Shown: one piece after another, positions 16,644 through 25,685 of the stretch
Numbering within the stretch: position 1 is the first letter of the stretch
How the letters are laid out: every line of letters starts with the position of its first letter
Assembly: GCA_032251315.1 (NCBI GenBank)
Contig: JAVVEE010000006.1
Span: 1 to 49,679, forward strand
Direction of reading: 5' to 3'
Length of the DNA stretch: 49,679 bases
DNA from: LH-M37 sp032251315
Lineage (GTDB): Bacteria > Pseudomonadota > Gammaproteobacteria > SZUA-229
The notes under the pieces: generated by a model
What the model was told of the DNA's origin: nothing
The model's database searches: none
The model's input: only the letters and a program-made list of their open reading frames with translations
Made by a program: the position numbers and the translations under genes

Positions 16644-17923
16644 GTACGGAAATCAGGGTTCCCGAATTACCCGAATCCATCGCCGATGCGGTGGTGGTGG
16701 ACTGGTATAAAAAACCGGGCGAGTGGATTCAGCAGGGCGACACGCTGGTGGACCTGGAAACCGACAAGGTGGTGCTGGAAGTGCCAGCGACCGTCTCGGG
16801 CGTGATCGAAAAAATAGTGTTTGCAGAAGGCGCGGTGGTCACCGCCGGTCAGGTGCTGGCAGTGATCGACGAAAGCGCGAAAATGGCGGAGGCGGGAACC
16901 GTTAAAGTAGCTGAAAAAGCTCTTCCCAAAAAACCCGGCGCGCCGGAAACCGCCGTAGAGCCAGCTATAAAAGAGGAAGCCGACGCCGAAGTGGCGATAA
17001 GCCCCTCTGCCAGAAAAATAATGCGCGAGCAGGGCATTACTGCGGACATGATCGCGGGCAGCGGCAAGCACGGTCGTATTCTGAAAGAGGATGTTCAGGC
17101 CTATATAGAGAGTAAAAACGCGCCGCAAACCAAAGCCGAAACCCTCACGCCGCAGACCGCCAAGATTGATACGGCGCCGCTGAAAAAAACCGCTGACGCC
17201 TATACCGAAACAGTCACCGGCACACGCCACGAAAAACGGGTGCCGATGACGCGCCTGCGCGCGCGCATTGCCGAGCGTCTGCTGCACGCCCAGCAGAACG
17301 CTGCGATATTGACCACCTTCAACGAGGTCAACATGAAACCGGTGATGGCGCTGCGGGAAAAGTACAAGGAAAAGTTTCTGTGCGAATACGACATCAAGCT
17401 GGGCTTCATGTCGTTTTTCATCAAGGCCTCGCTGGAAGCGCTAAAGAAATTCCCGGCAGTCAACGCCTCCATTGACGGCAACGACATTGTCTATCACGGT
17501 TATTACGACATCGGCATCGCCGTTTCCGGCGCCAGGGGTCTGGTGGTGCCGGTGCTGCGTAATGCCGAGGAGATGGGCATGGCTGAAATCGAGCAGAGCG
17601 TGCTCGATTTCGCCATAAAGGCGCACGACAATAAATTAGGCCTTGAAGAAATTACCGGCGGTACCTTTACCATTTCCAACGGCGGGGTCTTCGGTTCCAT
17701 GCTGTCCACGCCGATTCTCAATCCGCCGCAGAGCGCCATCCTGGGCATGCATACCATCAAGGAGCGCGCCATGGTGGTCAACGGCGAAATTGTTATTTTA
17801 CCGATGATGTATCTGGCGCTCTCCTATGACCACCGCATCATCGACGGCCGGGAAGCGGTACAGTTTCTGGTGACGATAAAAGAGATGCTGGAAGATCCTT
17901 CAAGAATGTTACTGGGCATATAA
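16640..17923 (+). CDS. sucB: 2-oxoglutarate dehydrogenase E2, dihydrolipoyl succinyltransferase
   Basis: A 427-residue E2 subunit. The N-terminal lipoyl domain carries DLETDKVVLEVPA with the lipoylated Lys43. After a linker, the E1/E3-binding domain reads AISPSARKIMREQGITADMI (near residue 115). The catalytic domain (from about 200) begins KRVPMTRLRARIAERLL and ends with LSYDHRIIDGREA, giving His398 and Asp402 of the HxxxDG active site. It forms the 24-subunit core of the complex. The ATG overlaps the sucA stop, and lpdA follows after 19 bases. Confidence 0.97.
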   Translation: MSTEIRVPELPESIADAVVVDWYKKPGEWIQQGDTLVDLETDKVVLEVPATVSGVIEKIVFAEGAVVTAGQVLAVIDESAKMAEAGTVKVAEKALPKKPGAPETAVEPAIKEEADAEVAISPSARKIMREQGITADMIAGSGKHGRILKEDVQAYIESKNAPQTKAETLTPQTAKIDTAPLKKTADAYTETVTGTRHEKRVPMTRLRARIAERLLHAQQNAAILTTFNEVNMKPVMALREKYKEKFLCEYDIKLGFMSFFIKASLEALKKFPAVNASIDGNDIVYHGYYDIGIAVSGARGLVVPVLRNAEEMGMAEIEQSVLDFAIKAHDNKLGLEEITGGTFTISNGGVFGSMLSTPILNPPQSAILGMHTIKERAMVVNGEIVILPMMYLALSYDHRIIDGREAVQFLVTIKEMLEDPSRMLLGI

Positions 17924-17942
17924 GCCAACGCCGGAGTCAGTC

Positions 17943-19376
17943 ATGAGCAAAAAATACGATGTAGTGGTTATTGGTGCCGGCCCGGCCGGTTACGTCGCCG
18001 CCATTCGCTGCGCGCAGCTGGGGCTGAGCGTGGCCTGCGTGGATGAATGGCACAACCGGGAGGGTGAATCCTCGCTCGGCGGCACCTGTTTGAACGTGGG
18101 CTGCATCCCCTCCAAGGCCCTGTTGGAATCATCCCGCTTGTATGCACTTTCGCAGAACCAGTTCGAGGATCACGGCATCTCGGCAGCTGAGAGCGGAATC
18201 GATGTACCGGCGATGATGGCGCGCAAGGACAGGGTGGTGCATGAACTCACCCAGGGCATCAAGGCGCTGTTCAAGGCGAACAGGGTTAAATTTATTCACG
18301 GCCATGCGCGGCTGGCGCAGGGCAAAAAAGTCGAGGTGCGCGAGCGCGGCGGGAAAAAAATAATCGCCACGCTTGAGGCTCAGAACATCATCCTGGCAAC
18401 GGGTTCGTCTTCGGTGCATCTGGATCAGGCACCGCTGGATCACCAGTACATTGTGGATTCCACCGGCGCGCTGGAGTTCGACGCCGTGCCCGAACGCCTG
18501 GGCATCATCGGCGCCGGCGCCATCGGGCTGGAGCTGGGCAGCGTCTGGTCGCGCCTGGGTTCGGAGGTAGTGCTGATCGAAGCCATGGACGAGTTTTTGA
18601 CTATTGTTGACCAGCAGGTTTCACGCGCCGCCTTTCGCAGCTATAAAAAACAGGGGCTGGATATACGCATCAACGCCCGGCTGTTGTCGGCCACGGTAAA
18701 AAATAACGAGGTGCAGGTCACCTACGAAGACAACCGCGGCGCCCAGCAGGTGACATTCGACAGGCTGATTGTGGCGGTGGGCCGCAAACCTAACAGCGAC
18801 ACCCTATTCGGCGTGGAGATCGAGCTGGAGTTCGATGAACGCGCCCTCATTCATGTCAACAAATATTGCGAAACCAGCGTGCCCGGCATTTATGCTATCG
18901 GCGATATCGTGCGCGGCCCGATGCTGGCGCACAAGGGTTCCGAAGAGGGGGTGATGGTGGCCGAACGCATCGCCGGGCAGGCGGCAAGCGTGAATTACGA
19001 TCATATTCCTTCGGTGATTTACAGCCATCCCGAAATTGCCTGGGTGGGTAAAACCGAGCAGGACTGCGAGGCCGAAGCTATACCGGTGAATATCGGGGTG
19101 TTCCCGATGAGCGCCAGCGGCCGCGCCAGAGCCATGGGTGACAGCGAAGGCATGGTGAAAATCATCGCCCACAAGGAGACCGACCGGGTGCTGGGCGTGC
19201 ACATCTTCGCCGCCCAGGCATCCGAGCTGATCGCGCAGGCGGTGACCGCGATGGCCATGCAGGCCAGCGCGGAAGATATCGCCCGCACCGTTTTTGCCCA
19301 TCCCACCCTGTCTGAATCGCTGCACGAGGCCGCGCTGGCGGTTGATCGACGCGCCATTCATATCAAGAACGGATAA
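17943..19376 (+). CDS. lpdA: Dihydrolipoyl dehydrogenase (E3)
   Basis: A 477-residue FAD-dependent pyridine-nucleotide disulfide oxidoreductase that reoxidises the lipoyl groups of SucB with NAD. FAD-binding VVVIGAGPAGYVAAI is at the N-terminus, the redox pair is Cys49/Cys54 in GGTCLNVGCIPSKAL, the NAD-binding GIIGAGAIGLELG is near residue 190, and the interface catalytic dyad is His453/Glu458 in AHPTLSE. It lies between sucB and sucC and 19 bases after sucB, so this copy probably serves the 2-oxoglutarate dehydrogenase complex specifically. Confidence 0.97.
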   Translation: MSKKYDVVVIGAGPAGYVAAIRCAQLGLSVACVDEWHNREGESSLGGTCLNVGCIPSKALLESSRLYALSQNQFEDHGISAAESGIDVPAMMARKDRVVHELTQGIKALFKANRVKFIHGHARLAQGKKVEVRERGGKKIIATLEAQNIILATGSSSVHLDQAPLDHQYIVDSTGALEFDAVPERLGIIGAGAIGLELGSVWSRLGSEVVLIEAMDEFLTIVDQQVSRAAFRSYKKQGLDIRINARLLSATVKNNEVQVTYEDNRGAQQVTFDRLIVAVGRKPNSDTLFGVEIELEFDERALIHVNKYCETSVPGIYAIGDIVRGPMLAHKGSEEGVMVAERIAGQAASVNYDHIPSVIYSHPEIAWVGKTEQDCEAEAIPVNIGVFPMSASGRARAMGDSEGMVKIIAHKETDRVLGVHIFAAQASELIAQAVTAMAMQASAEDIARTVFAHPTLSESLHEAALAVDRRAIHIKNG

Positions 19377-19472
19377 AAAAGTTTTATAATACCGCCGCAT
19401 AATCAATCCATTTCATTTCGAGCCGAGGCTTGAAGTGATGCAACAAAAACAGCCGGGATACTAATACAGCGC

Positions 19473-20639
19473 ATGAACTTACACGAATATCAGGCAAAAA
19501 AAGTCTTTGCCGACTACGGCCTGCCGGTCCCCGATAATCAGGTGGTGCAGGCCTCCGCCGAGGTGGCTGCGGCGGTGGACGCGCTGAAGGGTGAGCGCTG
19601 TGCGGTCAAGGCGCAGGTGCATGCCGGTGGTCGCGGCAAGGCGGGCGGTGTCAAGCTGGTGGATGATGTTGAAACGCTCAAACGCACCGTCGACGAGATG
19701 CTGGGTTCACAGCTGGTCACCATACAGACCGGTGCTGCGGGTCAGCCGGTGAATCATGTTTTGATCGAAGAGACCTGCGACATCGCCCGCGAACTCTATC
19801 TCGGCGCGGTGGTCGATCGCGCCACGCGCCGGGTTGTGCTGATGGCCTCCACCGAAGGCGGCATGGAGATCGAAAAAGTGGCGGAACAGACGCCGGAAAA
19901 AATTCTCAAAACCAGCATCAATCCGATCACCGGCTTGCAACCGTTTCAGGGACGGCAGCTGGCCTTCGGGCTGGGGCTGGAAGGCGAGCAGGTAAAACAG
20001 TTTGCAAAAATACTCGCCGGTCTGGCCAGAATGTTCATCGAAAAAGACCTCAGCCTGGTGGAGATCAATCCGCTGGTGGTGAGCAAGAGCGGCGAGCTGA
20101 TCTGTCTGGACGGGAAAATAAACGTCGACGATAACGCCCTCTACCGCCAGCCCGGACTGCTAGCCATGCGCGACGTGGCGCAGGAAGATGAACGCGAAAA
20201 CCGCGCCAAGGAGTGGGACCTGAATTACATCTCGCTGGACGGCGATATCGGCTGCATGGTCAACGGCGCCGGGCTGGCGATGGCGACCATGGACCTGATC
20301 AAACTCTGCGGCGGCGAGCCGGCCAATTTTCTCGATGTCGGCGGCGGCGCCACCAAAGAGCGGGTCGCGGAAGCGTTCAAAATTATTCTTTCCGATGAAA
20401 ACGTCAAAGGCATTCTGGTGAACATTTTCGGCGGCATCGTGCGCTGTGACCTGATCGCCGAAGGCATTATCGGCGCCGCCGAAGAGGTGCAGCTGAATGT
20501 GCCGGTGGTGGTGCGCCTCGAAGGCAACAACGCCGAACGAGGCACGCAGTTGTTGAATGAATCGAAGCTCAATTTAATCGCCGCCACCGGTCTGACCGAT
20601 GCCGCGCAAAAAATCGTCCGCGAGGTGAAAACAGCATGA
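19473..20639 (+). CDS. sucC: Succinyl-CoA synthetase beta subunit
   Basis: A 388-residue ADP-forming succinate-CoA ligase beta subunit. The N-terminal ATP-grasp domain starts MNLHEYQAKKVFADYGLPVP and includes KAQVHAGGRGKAGGVKLV. EINPLVV and LDGKINVDDNALYRQ give Mg-nucleotide contacts, and the C-terminal domain has FLDVGGGA and ILVNIFGGIVRCDLIAEG. Length matches E. coli SucC. It makes ATP or GTP while splitting succinyl-CoA. The gap from lpdA is about 96 bases with an AT-rich stretch, so a secondary promoter is possible. It overlaps sucD by 4 bases. Confidence 0.97.
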   Translation: MNLHEYQAKKVFADYGLPVPDNQVVQASAEVAAAVDALKGERCAVKAQVHAGGRGKAGGVKLVDDVETLKRTVDEMLGSQLVTIQTGAAGQPVNHVLIEETCDIARELYLGAVVDRATRRVVLMASTEGGMEIEKVAEQTPEKILKTSINPITGLQPFQGRQLAFGLGLEGEQVKQFAKILAGLARMFIEKDLSLVEINPLVVSKSGELICLDGKINVDDNALYRQPGLLAMRDVAQEDERENRAKEWDLNYISLDGDIGCMVNGAGLAMATMDLIKLCGGEPANFLDVGGGATKERVAEAFKIILSDENVKGILVNIFGGIVRCDLIAEGIIGAAEEVQLNVPVVVRLEGNNAERGTQLLNESKLNLIAATGLTDAAQKIVREVKTA

Positions 20640-21508
20640 GCGTCCTCGTTGATAAATACACCAAAGTGATCTGTCAGGGCTTTACTGGCAAGCAGGGCAC
20701 CTTCCATTCCGAACAGGCGATTGCCTACGGCACGCAGATGGTGGGCGGCGTCACCCCCGGCAAGGGCGGGCAGACCCATCTGAATCTGCCGGTGTTCAAT
20801 ACCGTGCGCGAAGCGGTGGATGAAACCGGTGCCACCGCCTCGGTGATTTACGTACCTGCACCGTTCTGCAAGGACTCCATGCTCGAAGCCATCGACGCCG
20901 GCGTCGATCTCATCGTCTGCATCACCGAAGGCATTCCCACCCTGGACATGCTCCAGGTGAAAATGGTGGCGGACAGCGCCGGCACCGTCCTCATCGGCCC
21001 CAACTGCCCCGGCATCATCACCCCCGGCGAATGCAAAATCGGCATCATGCCCGGCTCGATTCACCTGCCCGGCAAGGTCGGCGTGGTGTCTCGCTCCGGC
21101 ACCCTCACCTATGAAGCGGTGAAGCAGACCACCGACCTCGGTTTCGGCCAGAGCACCTGCATCGGCATTGGCGGCGACCCCATTCCGGGCATGAGCTTTA
21201 TCGACGCGCTCCGGCTGTTCCAGCACGACGAGCAGACCGAAGCGATTCTGATGGTCGGTGAAATCGGCGGCACCGCCGAAGAAGAGGCCGCCGAGTTTAT
21301 CCAGCTGGAAGTCACCAAACCGGTCACCGCCTTCATCGCCGGCGGCACCGCGCCCAAAGGCAAACGCATGGGCCACGCCGGGGCGATTATCGCCGGCGGC
21401 ACCGGCACCGCCGAAGAGAAGTTCGCGGCACTGAAAGCGGCCGGAGTGCACATCGTGCGTTCACCGGCGGAGCTGGGTCAGGGCGTCAAGGATGCCACCG
21501 GCTGGTAG
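20636..21508 (+). CDS. sucD: Succinyl-CoA synthetase alpha subunit
   Basis: A 290-residue alpha subunit. A Rossmann CoA-binding domain begins VICQGFTGKQGTFHSEQAIA, with GVTPGKGG and GPNCPGII blocks. CIGIGGDPIPG and GEIGGTAEEEAAEF lead to RMGHAGAIIAGGTGTAEEK, which carries the phosphorylated His247. With SucC it forms the ligase that follows 2-oxoglutarate dehydrogenase in the TCA cycle. The start overlaps the sucC stop (ATGA). It is the end of the operon, converging with the YjdF-like gene 23 bases away; no clear terminator was recognised between them. Confidence 0.97.
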   Translation: MSVLVDKYTKVICQGFTGKQGTFHSEQAIAYGTQMVGGVTPGKGGQTHLNLPVFNTVREAVDETGATASVIYVPAPFCKDSMLEAIDAGVDLIVCITEGIPTLDMLQVKMVADSAGTVLIGPNCPGIITPGECKIGIMPGSIHLPGKVGVVSRSGTLTYEAVKQTTDLGFGQSTCIGIGGDPIPGMSFIDALRLFQHDEQTEAILMVGEIGGTAEEEAAEFIQLEVTKPVTAFIAGGTAPKGKRMGHAGAIIAGGTGTAEEKFAALKAAGVHIVRSPAELGQGVKDATGW

Positions 21509-21531
21509 AGTCGGAATCGCCAGCGGCTGGT

Positions 21532-22143
21532 TTATGCAGAGCGCTTTTTCAGCTGCCGATCGTGCAGCCTGCTCAGCGTAATCAAAGCGGCAACCGCGCC
21601 GAACAGCGCCCAGCCCATGTCGGCCTGGGTATCCCAGACATAACCCTGTGTTCCCAGAAAAGCCTCCGCCGCCTCCTCGCTCAGCAGTGCCACCCCCCAT
21701 TCAACCAGCTCGTAAAAAGCGCTGAACGCCAAGCAGAATGAAACAACAAAAAACGACTGCCAGAGCGCACCGTTGATAATATTTTTTCGCAGAATAATTT
21801 CGCGCGCAATCAGCGCCGGCACGAAGCCCTGCACAAAATGGCCGAGCTTGTCGTAATCGTTGCGGCTGGAACCGAAGATGTCCCTGATGCTATCGAACAG
21901 CGGCACTTCCGCATAAGTGTAGTGCCCGCCGACCATGAGAATAATGGCGTGAATCAAAATCAGAAAATAGACCAACGGCGTCAGCCGGAAAGCGTGGTAG
22001 GTGAACGCCAGCACAACGAATCCGATAATGGCCGGCGAGACCTCCAGAAACCAGGTGAGCTGATCCTTGGGATTGATACCCGACCAGATTAGAACAAATA
22101 AATAAATGCTGACCCAGAGATGTTTGATGATGGTTTTTCTCAA
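21532..22143 (-). CDS. YjdF-family (DUF2238) inner-membrane protein
   Basis: A 203-residue protein with about five to six hydrophobic segments (residues ~8-23, 31-48, 55-72, 100-117, 125-145, 177-190). It carries typical family blocks RNDYDKLGHFVQGFVPALIA (charged residues in a membrane protein) and FYELVEWGVALL, followed by GTQGYVWDTQADMGWALFGA. These motifs match the E. coli YjdF family, whose function is not established. It converges with sucD. The next 400 bases on its upstream side contain no gene. Confidence 0.85.
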   Translation of the reverse strand: MRKTIIKHLWVSIYLFVLIWSGINPKDQLTWFLEVSPAIIGFVVLAFTYHAFRLTPLVYFLILIHAIILMVGGHYTYAEVPLFDSIRDIFGSSRNDYDKLGHFVQGFVPALIAREIILRKNIINGALWQSFFVVSFCLAFSAFYELVEWGVALLSEEAAEAFLGTQGYVWDTQADMGWALFGAVAALITLSRLHDRQLKKRSA

Positions 22144-22549
22144 GCTAAAAATGCCGGTGCTGAGCGCCGATGGGAATTAAGTATATTGTCGTAGCTTAAA
22201 CTTGATAAGGCTCAATGGCTATAAATTACGAGATGACCTGACGCTGTTTTAGAGGGTCATGCCTTCAGCTTCCATAAAACAGACCTTTGATATTTTTATT
22301 TTAACTGGTGATTTCGGCCAATAGCGGACGGTCAAAGGTTTTTACTCTGATCTCAAATTACTAATAGACCCGGATACTTATATCTCCTGAGTCACACTAT
22401 TGCTTGAGTAATTCAAGACGGCAAAATCTTCCTCAAGGAGGGCGGGATCAGGAGTAAAGGCTATCTTTCCGAGTGTAGCCAGTATTGCTGCTTCGTCGAA
22501 TCGCCTTGAAATATAGGAAAACTTAATCAATACTCGTTCTTTTTATCAT
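22144..22549. other. Gene-free stretch at the left edge of the AT-rich island
   Basis: About 400 bases with no supported reading frame, terminator or known repeat. Base composition shifts here from the GC-richer core to the AT-rich island, so the left junction of the island is probably in this interval. I see no clear direct repeat that would mark an integration site. Confidence 0.4.
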
Positions 22550-22981
22550 TTAGCTCTTCAGCTTACTTATTGTACTCATGAGAAAATCCCTGCTTTCTTT
22601 ATCTTGCAAAACATCTTCAAGCTCACGCATGCACTCACCAAAGCCTGTTTCATCTTCTATAACCTCAACTATGAGGTCACATACCTCGTTTGGTAAATTT
22701 TTTATCAGCGCATTCTTCAGATATCTATAAGCATATAATTCTTCATGATCCTCGTCCCAATCCTCACTGTCAAAGCTTTTATCTTCTAATTTCATCCAGA
22801 GTTCATTCGCCAATGCATTATGTGGTCCATGTGGTTCCTCAAAACTTTTCTTATTAAGCCGCTCCATCAGAAAATAATAAATACCTCGTTCTGCGTTTTC
22901 TGTCGTCAGATCTGGTTTTAATGTGGATTCAGCCATATCTAGGTAATCAATTACCTTTTTAATTGCTTCCTCAGATGCCAT
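22550..22981 (-). CDS. Acidic protein of unknown function
   Basis: A 143-residue, strongly acidic, mostly helical protein (pieces such as KLEDKSFDSEDWDEDHEELY and DLIVEVIEDETGFGECMREL). There is no signal peptide, membrane segment or known motif. The start is 1 base after the stop of the upstream DUF697 gene, so the two are almost certainly translated from the same message. It is the last gene of the leftward run in the island. Such small acidic partners next to a membrane-associated protein could be an immunity or regulatory protein, but that is speculation. Confidence 0.55.
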   Translation of the reverse strand: MASEEAIKKVIDYLDMAESTLKPDLTTENAERGIYYFLMERLNKKSFEEPHGPHNALANELWMKLEDKSFDSEDWDEDHEELYAYRYLKNALIKNLPNEVCDLIVEVIEDETGFGECMRELEDVLQDKESRDFLMSTISKLKS

Positions 22982-22982
22982 T

Positions 22983-23534
22983 TTAGAAGGCGCGGAAATC
23001 GTCCTTTTTTTCTTTTACTTCGTCTTTGGCCTTCTTGGCTTGTTCTTTGCCTTCCGCACGAAATTCTTCCCACATTTTTTTCAGATCAGCATTGTCGATA
23101 GATTGGCCTTTGGATTTCTTTTCAAGGTAATAATCCATAATGCGGCCGATAGCATAGGTGAGTCCGTAAACTAATGGGATTGTGGTGAAGCCAGCAAGAC
23201 CTGGTAGCCCGACCTTGTACAATCCCAGCGCAATCTGCTGTGCAGCCATTCCCAATCCGACAATTCCAGCAATCTCCTTCAAGAGATCTGTGGCGTCCGC
23301 TTCAGAAAGCGGTATTCCCCTAATCGCACTGAGTCGCACGCCCATGTATGCTTGAATTGGTGTGAGCACAAAGATATCCGCAAACGGAATTGGTTGTACG
23401 GCGACCGCAGCACAGGCAACTGAAAAAATGTGAATAATCCGAGACCGCTTCTCATCATCGGAAAGGTCGGTCCGATTCTCGATGTCGGTGATTTCAATCT
23501 CAATCTTTTTCTTCACTGTTTTTATGACATTCAT
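22983..23534 (-). CDS. DUF697-type membrane-associated protein
   Basis: A 183-residue protein with the pattern of DUF697 (the domain of YcjF and of some GTPase-associated proteins): HIFSVACAAVAVQPIPFADI, VLTPIQAYMGVRLSAIRGIP, and after a helix, VGLPGLAGFTTIPLVYGLTY followed by AIGRIMDYYLEKKS. The central region has two amphipathic or membrane helices. The N-terminal 40 residues and the C-terminal Lys/Glu-rich tail (about 155-183) are charged. DUF697 usually accompanies a GTPase domain, which is missing here or supplied in trans. It is one base from the following acidic gene. It sits in an accessory island. Confidence 0.65.
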   Translation of the reverse strand: MNVIKTVKKKIEIEITDIENRTDLSDDEKRSRIIHIFSVACAAVAVQPIPFADIFVLTPIQAYMGVRLSAIRGIPLSEADATDLLKEIAGIVGLGMAAQQIALGLYKVGLPGLAGFTTIPLVYGLTYAIGRIMDYYLEKKSKGQSIDNADLKKMWEEFRAEGKEQAKKAKDEVKEKKDDFRAF

Positions 23535-23606
23535 TACATCTTATCCTGACTTTTCACTGCGTATCGATTACATGTTATTTAAGAAAAATTTCAAGCACAT
23601 TTTATT

Positions 23607-24173
23607 CTATTCTAAGTTTTTACTATTACGAAATGCAGTAGGCCAAAATCTAGGATTTCGACTACGCTCAAGACATATATCGTCTTGGTAGCTACCAACC
23701 ATGTGGTAAAAAGAATTTGGAACCACTAAACATGATCCACAGTTAGGACATGTGATATCTTTTCGATTCTGAAATGATTGAAGTTTTTTGTCCGCGTCTC
23801 TGGTTAAATATAAGCGTATTTTCAGTGCGAAAATTTTATTCCTCATGTACTCAGCAATATCGGGATTGTCATGCAGGTCTTTTTCAAATTCTGGATCTGG
23901 TTCTGGTGTAATATCTCCTCCGTACGAGACCGATCTAGAGGTACAATTCAGTATAATTTTGTGTTTAGAGTTAGGGTGGCGGTTGAACAGTTCCTGTATT
24001 TTCATGAGCATTTTCCGTTCTTCATTGAATTGATGTGCTGTCGTAGCTCCTATCAATGCTATTTTGGTATCATCTGATACATTCGATAAATCCCCATAAT
24101 ATTCACAGCTAGAACAATCTACGGGGATTGTTTTGAAATTTAATATTCCTCTGCTTGGGTTTGCTATCGACAT
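23607..24173 (-). CDS. Unknown protein with C-terminal zinc-ribbon-like cysteines
   Basis: A 188-residue protein. The ATG at 24173 follows AGAGGAAG, a good ribosome-binding site; an in-frame upstream ATG at 24203 is less likely. There is a CSSC pair near residue 20 and CPNCGSC near residue 142, which look like zinc-binding knuckles. Between them is an alpha/beta region (KIALIGATTAHQFNEERKML, HKIILNCTSRSVSYGG). I cannot assign a family. It lies between the FtsZ-like gene and the DUF697 gene in the same direction and is probably part of their operon. Confidence 0.5.
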   Translation of the reverse strand: MSIANPSRGILNFKTIPVDCSSCEYYGDLSNVSDDTKIALIGATTAHQFNEERKMLMKIQELFNRHPNSKHKIILNCTSRSVSYGGDITPEPDPEFEKDLHDNPDIAEYMRNKIFALKIRLYLTRDADKKLQSFQNRKDITCPNCGSCLVVPNSFYHMVGSYQDDICLERSRNPRFWPTAFRNSKNLE

Positions 24174-24319
24174 TGTTGCTTCCTCTTTTACCTCTAAATA
24201 CATACTTTGGGAATAATTTTATTCTCGGAACACAGGCCCACTATGCTTGACAGCTTTGCTATTTTTAATCATAGAAGCAGCGCATCTTCTCTACCTTCTT
24301 GACGATTTCAAAAATATAC

Positions 24320-24928
24320 TCATTCAGAAAAGTAGTCATAGTTGGCAAGACCGGTCTCATTTTGTGTCATTTTTTCTAGTACCGTCATCAATCGTAAAGT
24401 CCCGTATGTTTCAAAAGTCACTTCAGATTTATTGGACTTGAATGTAGGAGTAGACTCAAAATCAAATATAGATGATTCATCAGCAAGTTCAGTAATAACC
24501 TCCCATGAAGAACCAAGTCCATTTCCATCAAAAGCACCTGGTAAAACACCTAAACAAGCCACATGTTTTGATAGTTTCTTAGAGATTTGAACGAGAATTT
24601 GCATCATTGCCATCGAATACCTTGTTCCATCAGAAAAAAAGTATAATTTTTCTTGGGGAATAGTTTTTATATAAGTCTCCAATAACTCTAAATGTTCATT
24701 AGTGATTATATCTACAGCCGATATATTAGCTGGAAAGTTTACGCCACCACCTAAATAAGACCCAATCGTGATTGAACGTCTAATTCGTACTTCTATATCT
24801 ATTGAAAGATTATCTAACGATGGAGGTGTTTTTTTATTTTCGTGCGAAAAAATACCAACTAAAGCAGGGTTCGTGATTTTTTTGAATGAACATTCACCAA
24901 TAGTATATTTTGCAAGGTAGTTCATCAT
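24320..24928 (-). CDS. Unknown protein with FtsZ/tubulin-like sequence traits
   Basis: A 202-residue AT-rich gene product from ATG 24928 (GGAGG lies 12 bases upstream; an in-frame ATG at 24949 lacks one). A stretch of about 100 residues follows the order of FtsZ: ITIGSYLGGGVNFPANISAV aligns with the FtsZ LGAGGNPxxG segment, then a helix (ELLETYIKTIP), a strand (KLYFFSDGTRYSMAMMQILV) at the place of the GGGTGTG loop, another helix (QISKKLSKHV) and ACLGVLPGAFDGNG, like FtsZ 'TVAVVTKPFxFEG'. The nucleotide-binding glycine motif is degenerate (SDGTRYS), and the N-terminal Rossmann half is reduced. If related, it is a divergent, possibly inactive, tubulin-like protein. This is inference from pattern only. 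Confidence 0.4.
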   Translation of the reverse strand: MMNYLAKYTIGECSFKKITNPALVGIFSHENKKTPPSLDNLSIDIEVRIRRSITIGSYLGGGVNFPANISAVDIITNEHLELLETYIKTIPQEKLYFFSDGTRYSMAMMQILVQISKKLSKHVACLGVLPGAFDGNGLGSSWEVITELADESSIFDFESTPTFKSNKSEVTFETYGTLRLMTVLEKMTQNETGLANYDYFSE

Positions 24929-25155
24929 TCTATTACTTGCCCTCCACATATTTTGTTTGCGAAAAAGATTGATCTATAGTCATATGATATTAATTCTTTT
25001 AAAACCATAGTATATAGGGGTTTTCAATCAGAAGCGGCAGTCAGCTGTTGAAATTCACTTCTAAAAGCCGATATTCAACGCCAGGCTCATGCATTAGCGT
25101 TAAGTACCATTCGGCTTTTACCCTTTTAAAGCTCTTTTTTTCAGTCGAAATTTCT

Positions 25156-25464
25156 TTAATATGTCGCGCAGTTCATTCCACCACCGTAAGTTCTGTAGCA
25201 GTTTGTATTTTTAGTTTTATATTGCTGTTGTTGCCTTTGTTGATTGTGTTGGTACATTTGCAGTTGTTGATCAGTCATAGCTGCGCGCCAGCCAGTCTCA
25301 TCTCCGTTACTATTTATACACATGATTTTATCTTCAGTGTACTGCCTTGCTCGAACACAGTTTGAATCACCGGCCATATAATATTTGCCATTATAAAAAT
25401 TTGGCATAGCGCTTGCGCAGCCCGCCAATATAATTACTAGAAACAACAGTGAGATATTTTTCAT
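25156..25464 (-). CDS. Small lipoprotein, unknown function
   Basis: A 102-residue protein with a lipoprotein signal peptide: MKNISLLFLVIILAGCASAM, with lipobox LAGC, so Cys16 would be lipidated. The mature part is short, with Cys pairs (NCVRARQYTEDKIMCINSNG, NCYRTYGGGMNCATY), and a Gln-rich helix (QQLQMYQHNQQRQQQQYKTK). It is therefore an envelope lipoprotein, probably periplasmic or outer-membrane. The family is not recognised. The 190 bases downstream and 220 bases upstream hold no other supported gene. Confidence 0.65.
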   Translation of the reverse strand: MKNISLLFLVIILAGCASAMPNFYNGKYYMAGDSNCVRARQYTEDKIMCINSNGDETGWRAAMTDQQLQMYQHNQQRQQQQYKTKNTNCYRTYGGGMNCATY

Positions 25465-25685
25465 ATTTACTCCTTATTTATGTACTTAACCATGTTTATG
25501 TTACTTATATCTAATGTTTAGGGTGATGGGCGAGACGTCCGGAGCGTCCTAGTTGACCCAATAGTGTACACCCAGCATGGGCATGAACTAACGAGGAAAG
25601 CTTCACAAACAATAAACAGACTTCCGAATATACCAAGCAACTTTTGATCCTGTATTACCTTCATAACATCCGACTTAATGTCCAT

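Noticed and set aside
20225..21451. 408-codon minus-strand open frame opposite sucC/sucD
   Set aside because: It is antisense to two certain genes and has Gly/His/Arg-rich shadow composition.
25500..25620. Possible integron attC site (short palindromes GACGTCCGGAGCGTC and CCCAGCATGGG)
   Set aside because: Core sites RYYYAAC and GTTRRRY do not occur at the right places, and arms do not pair across the region.
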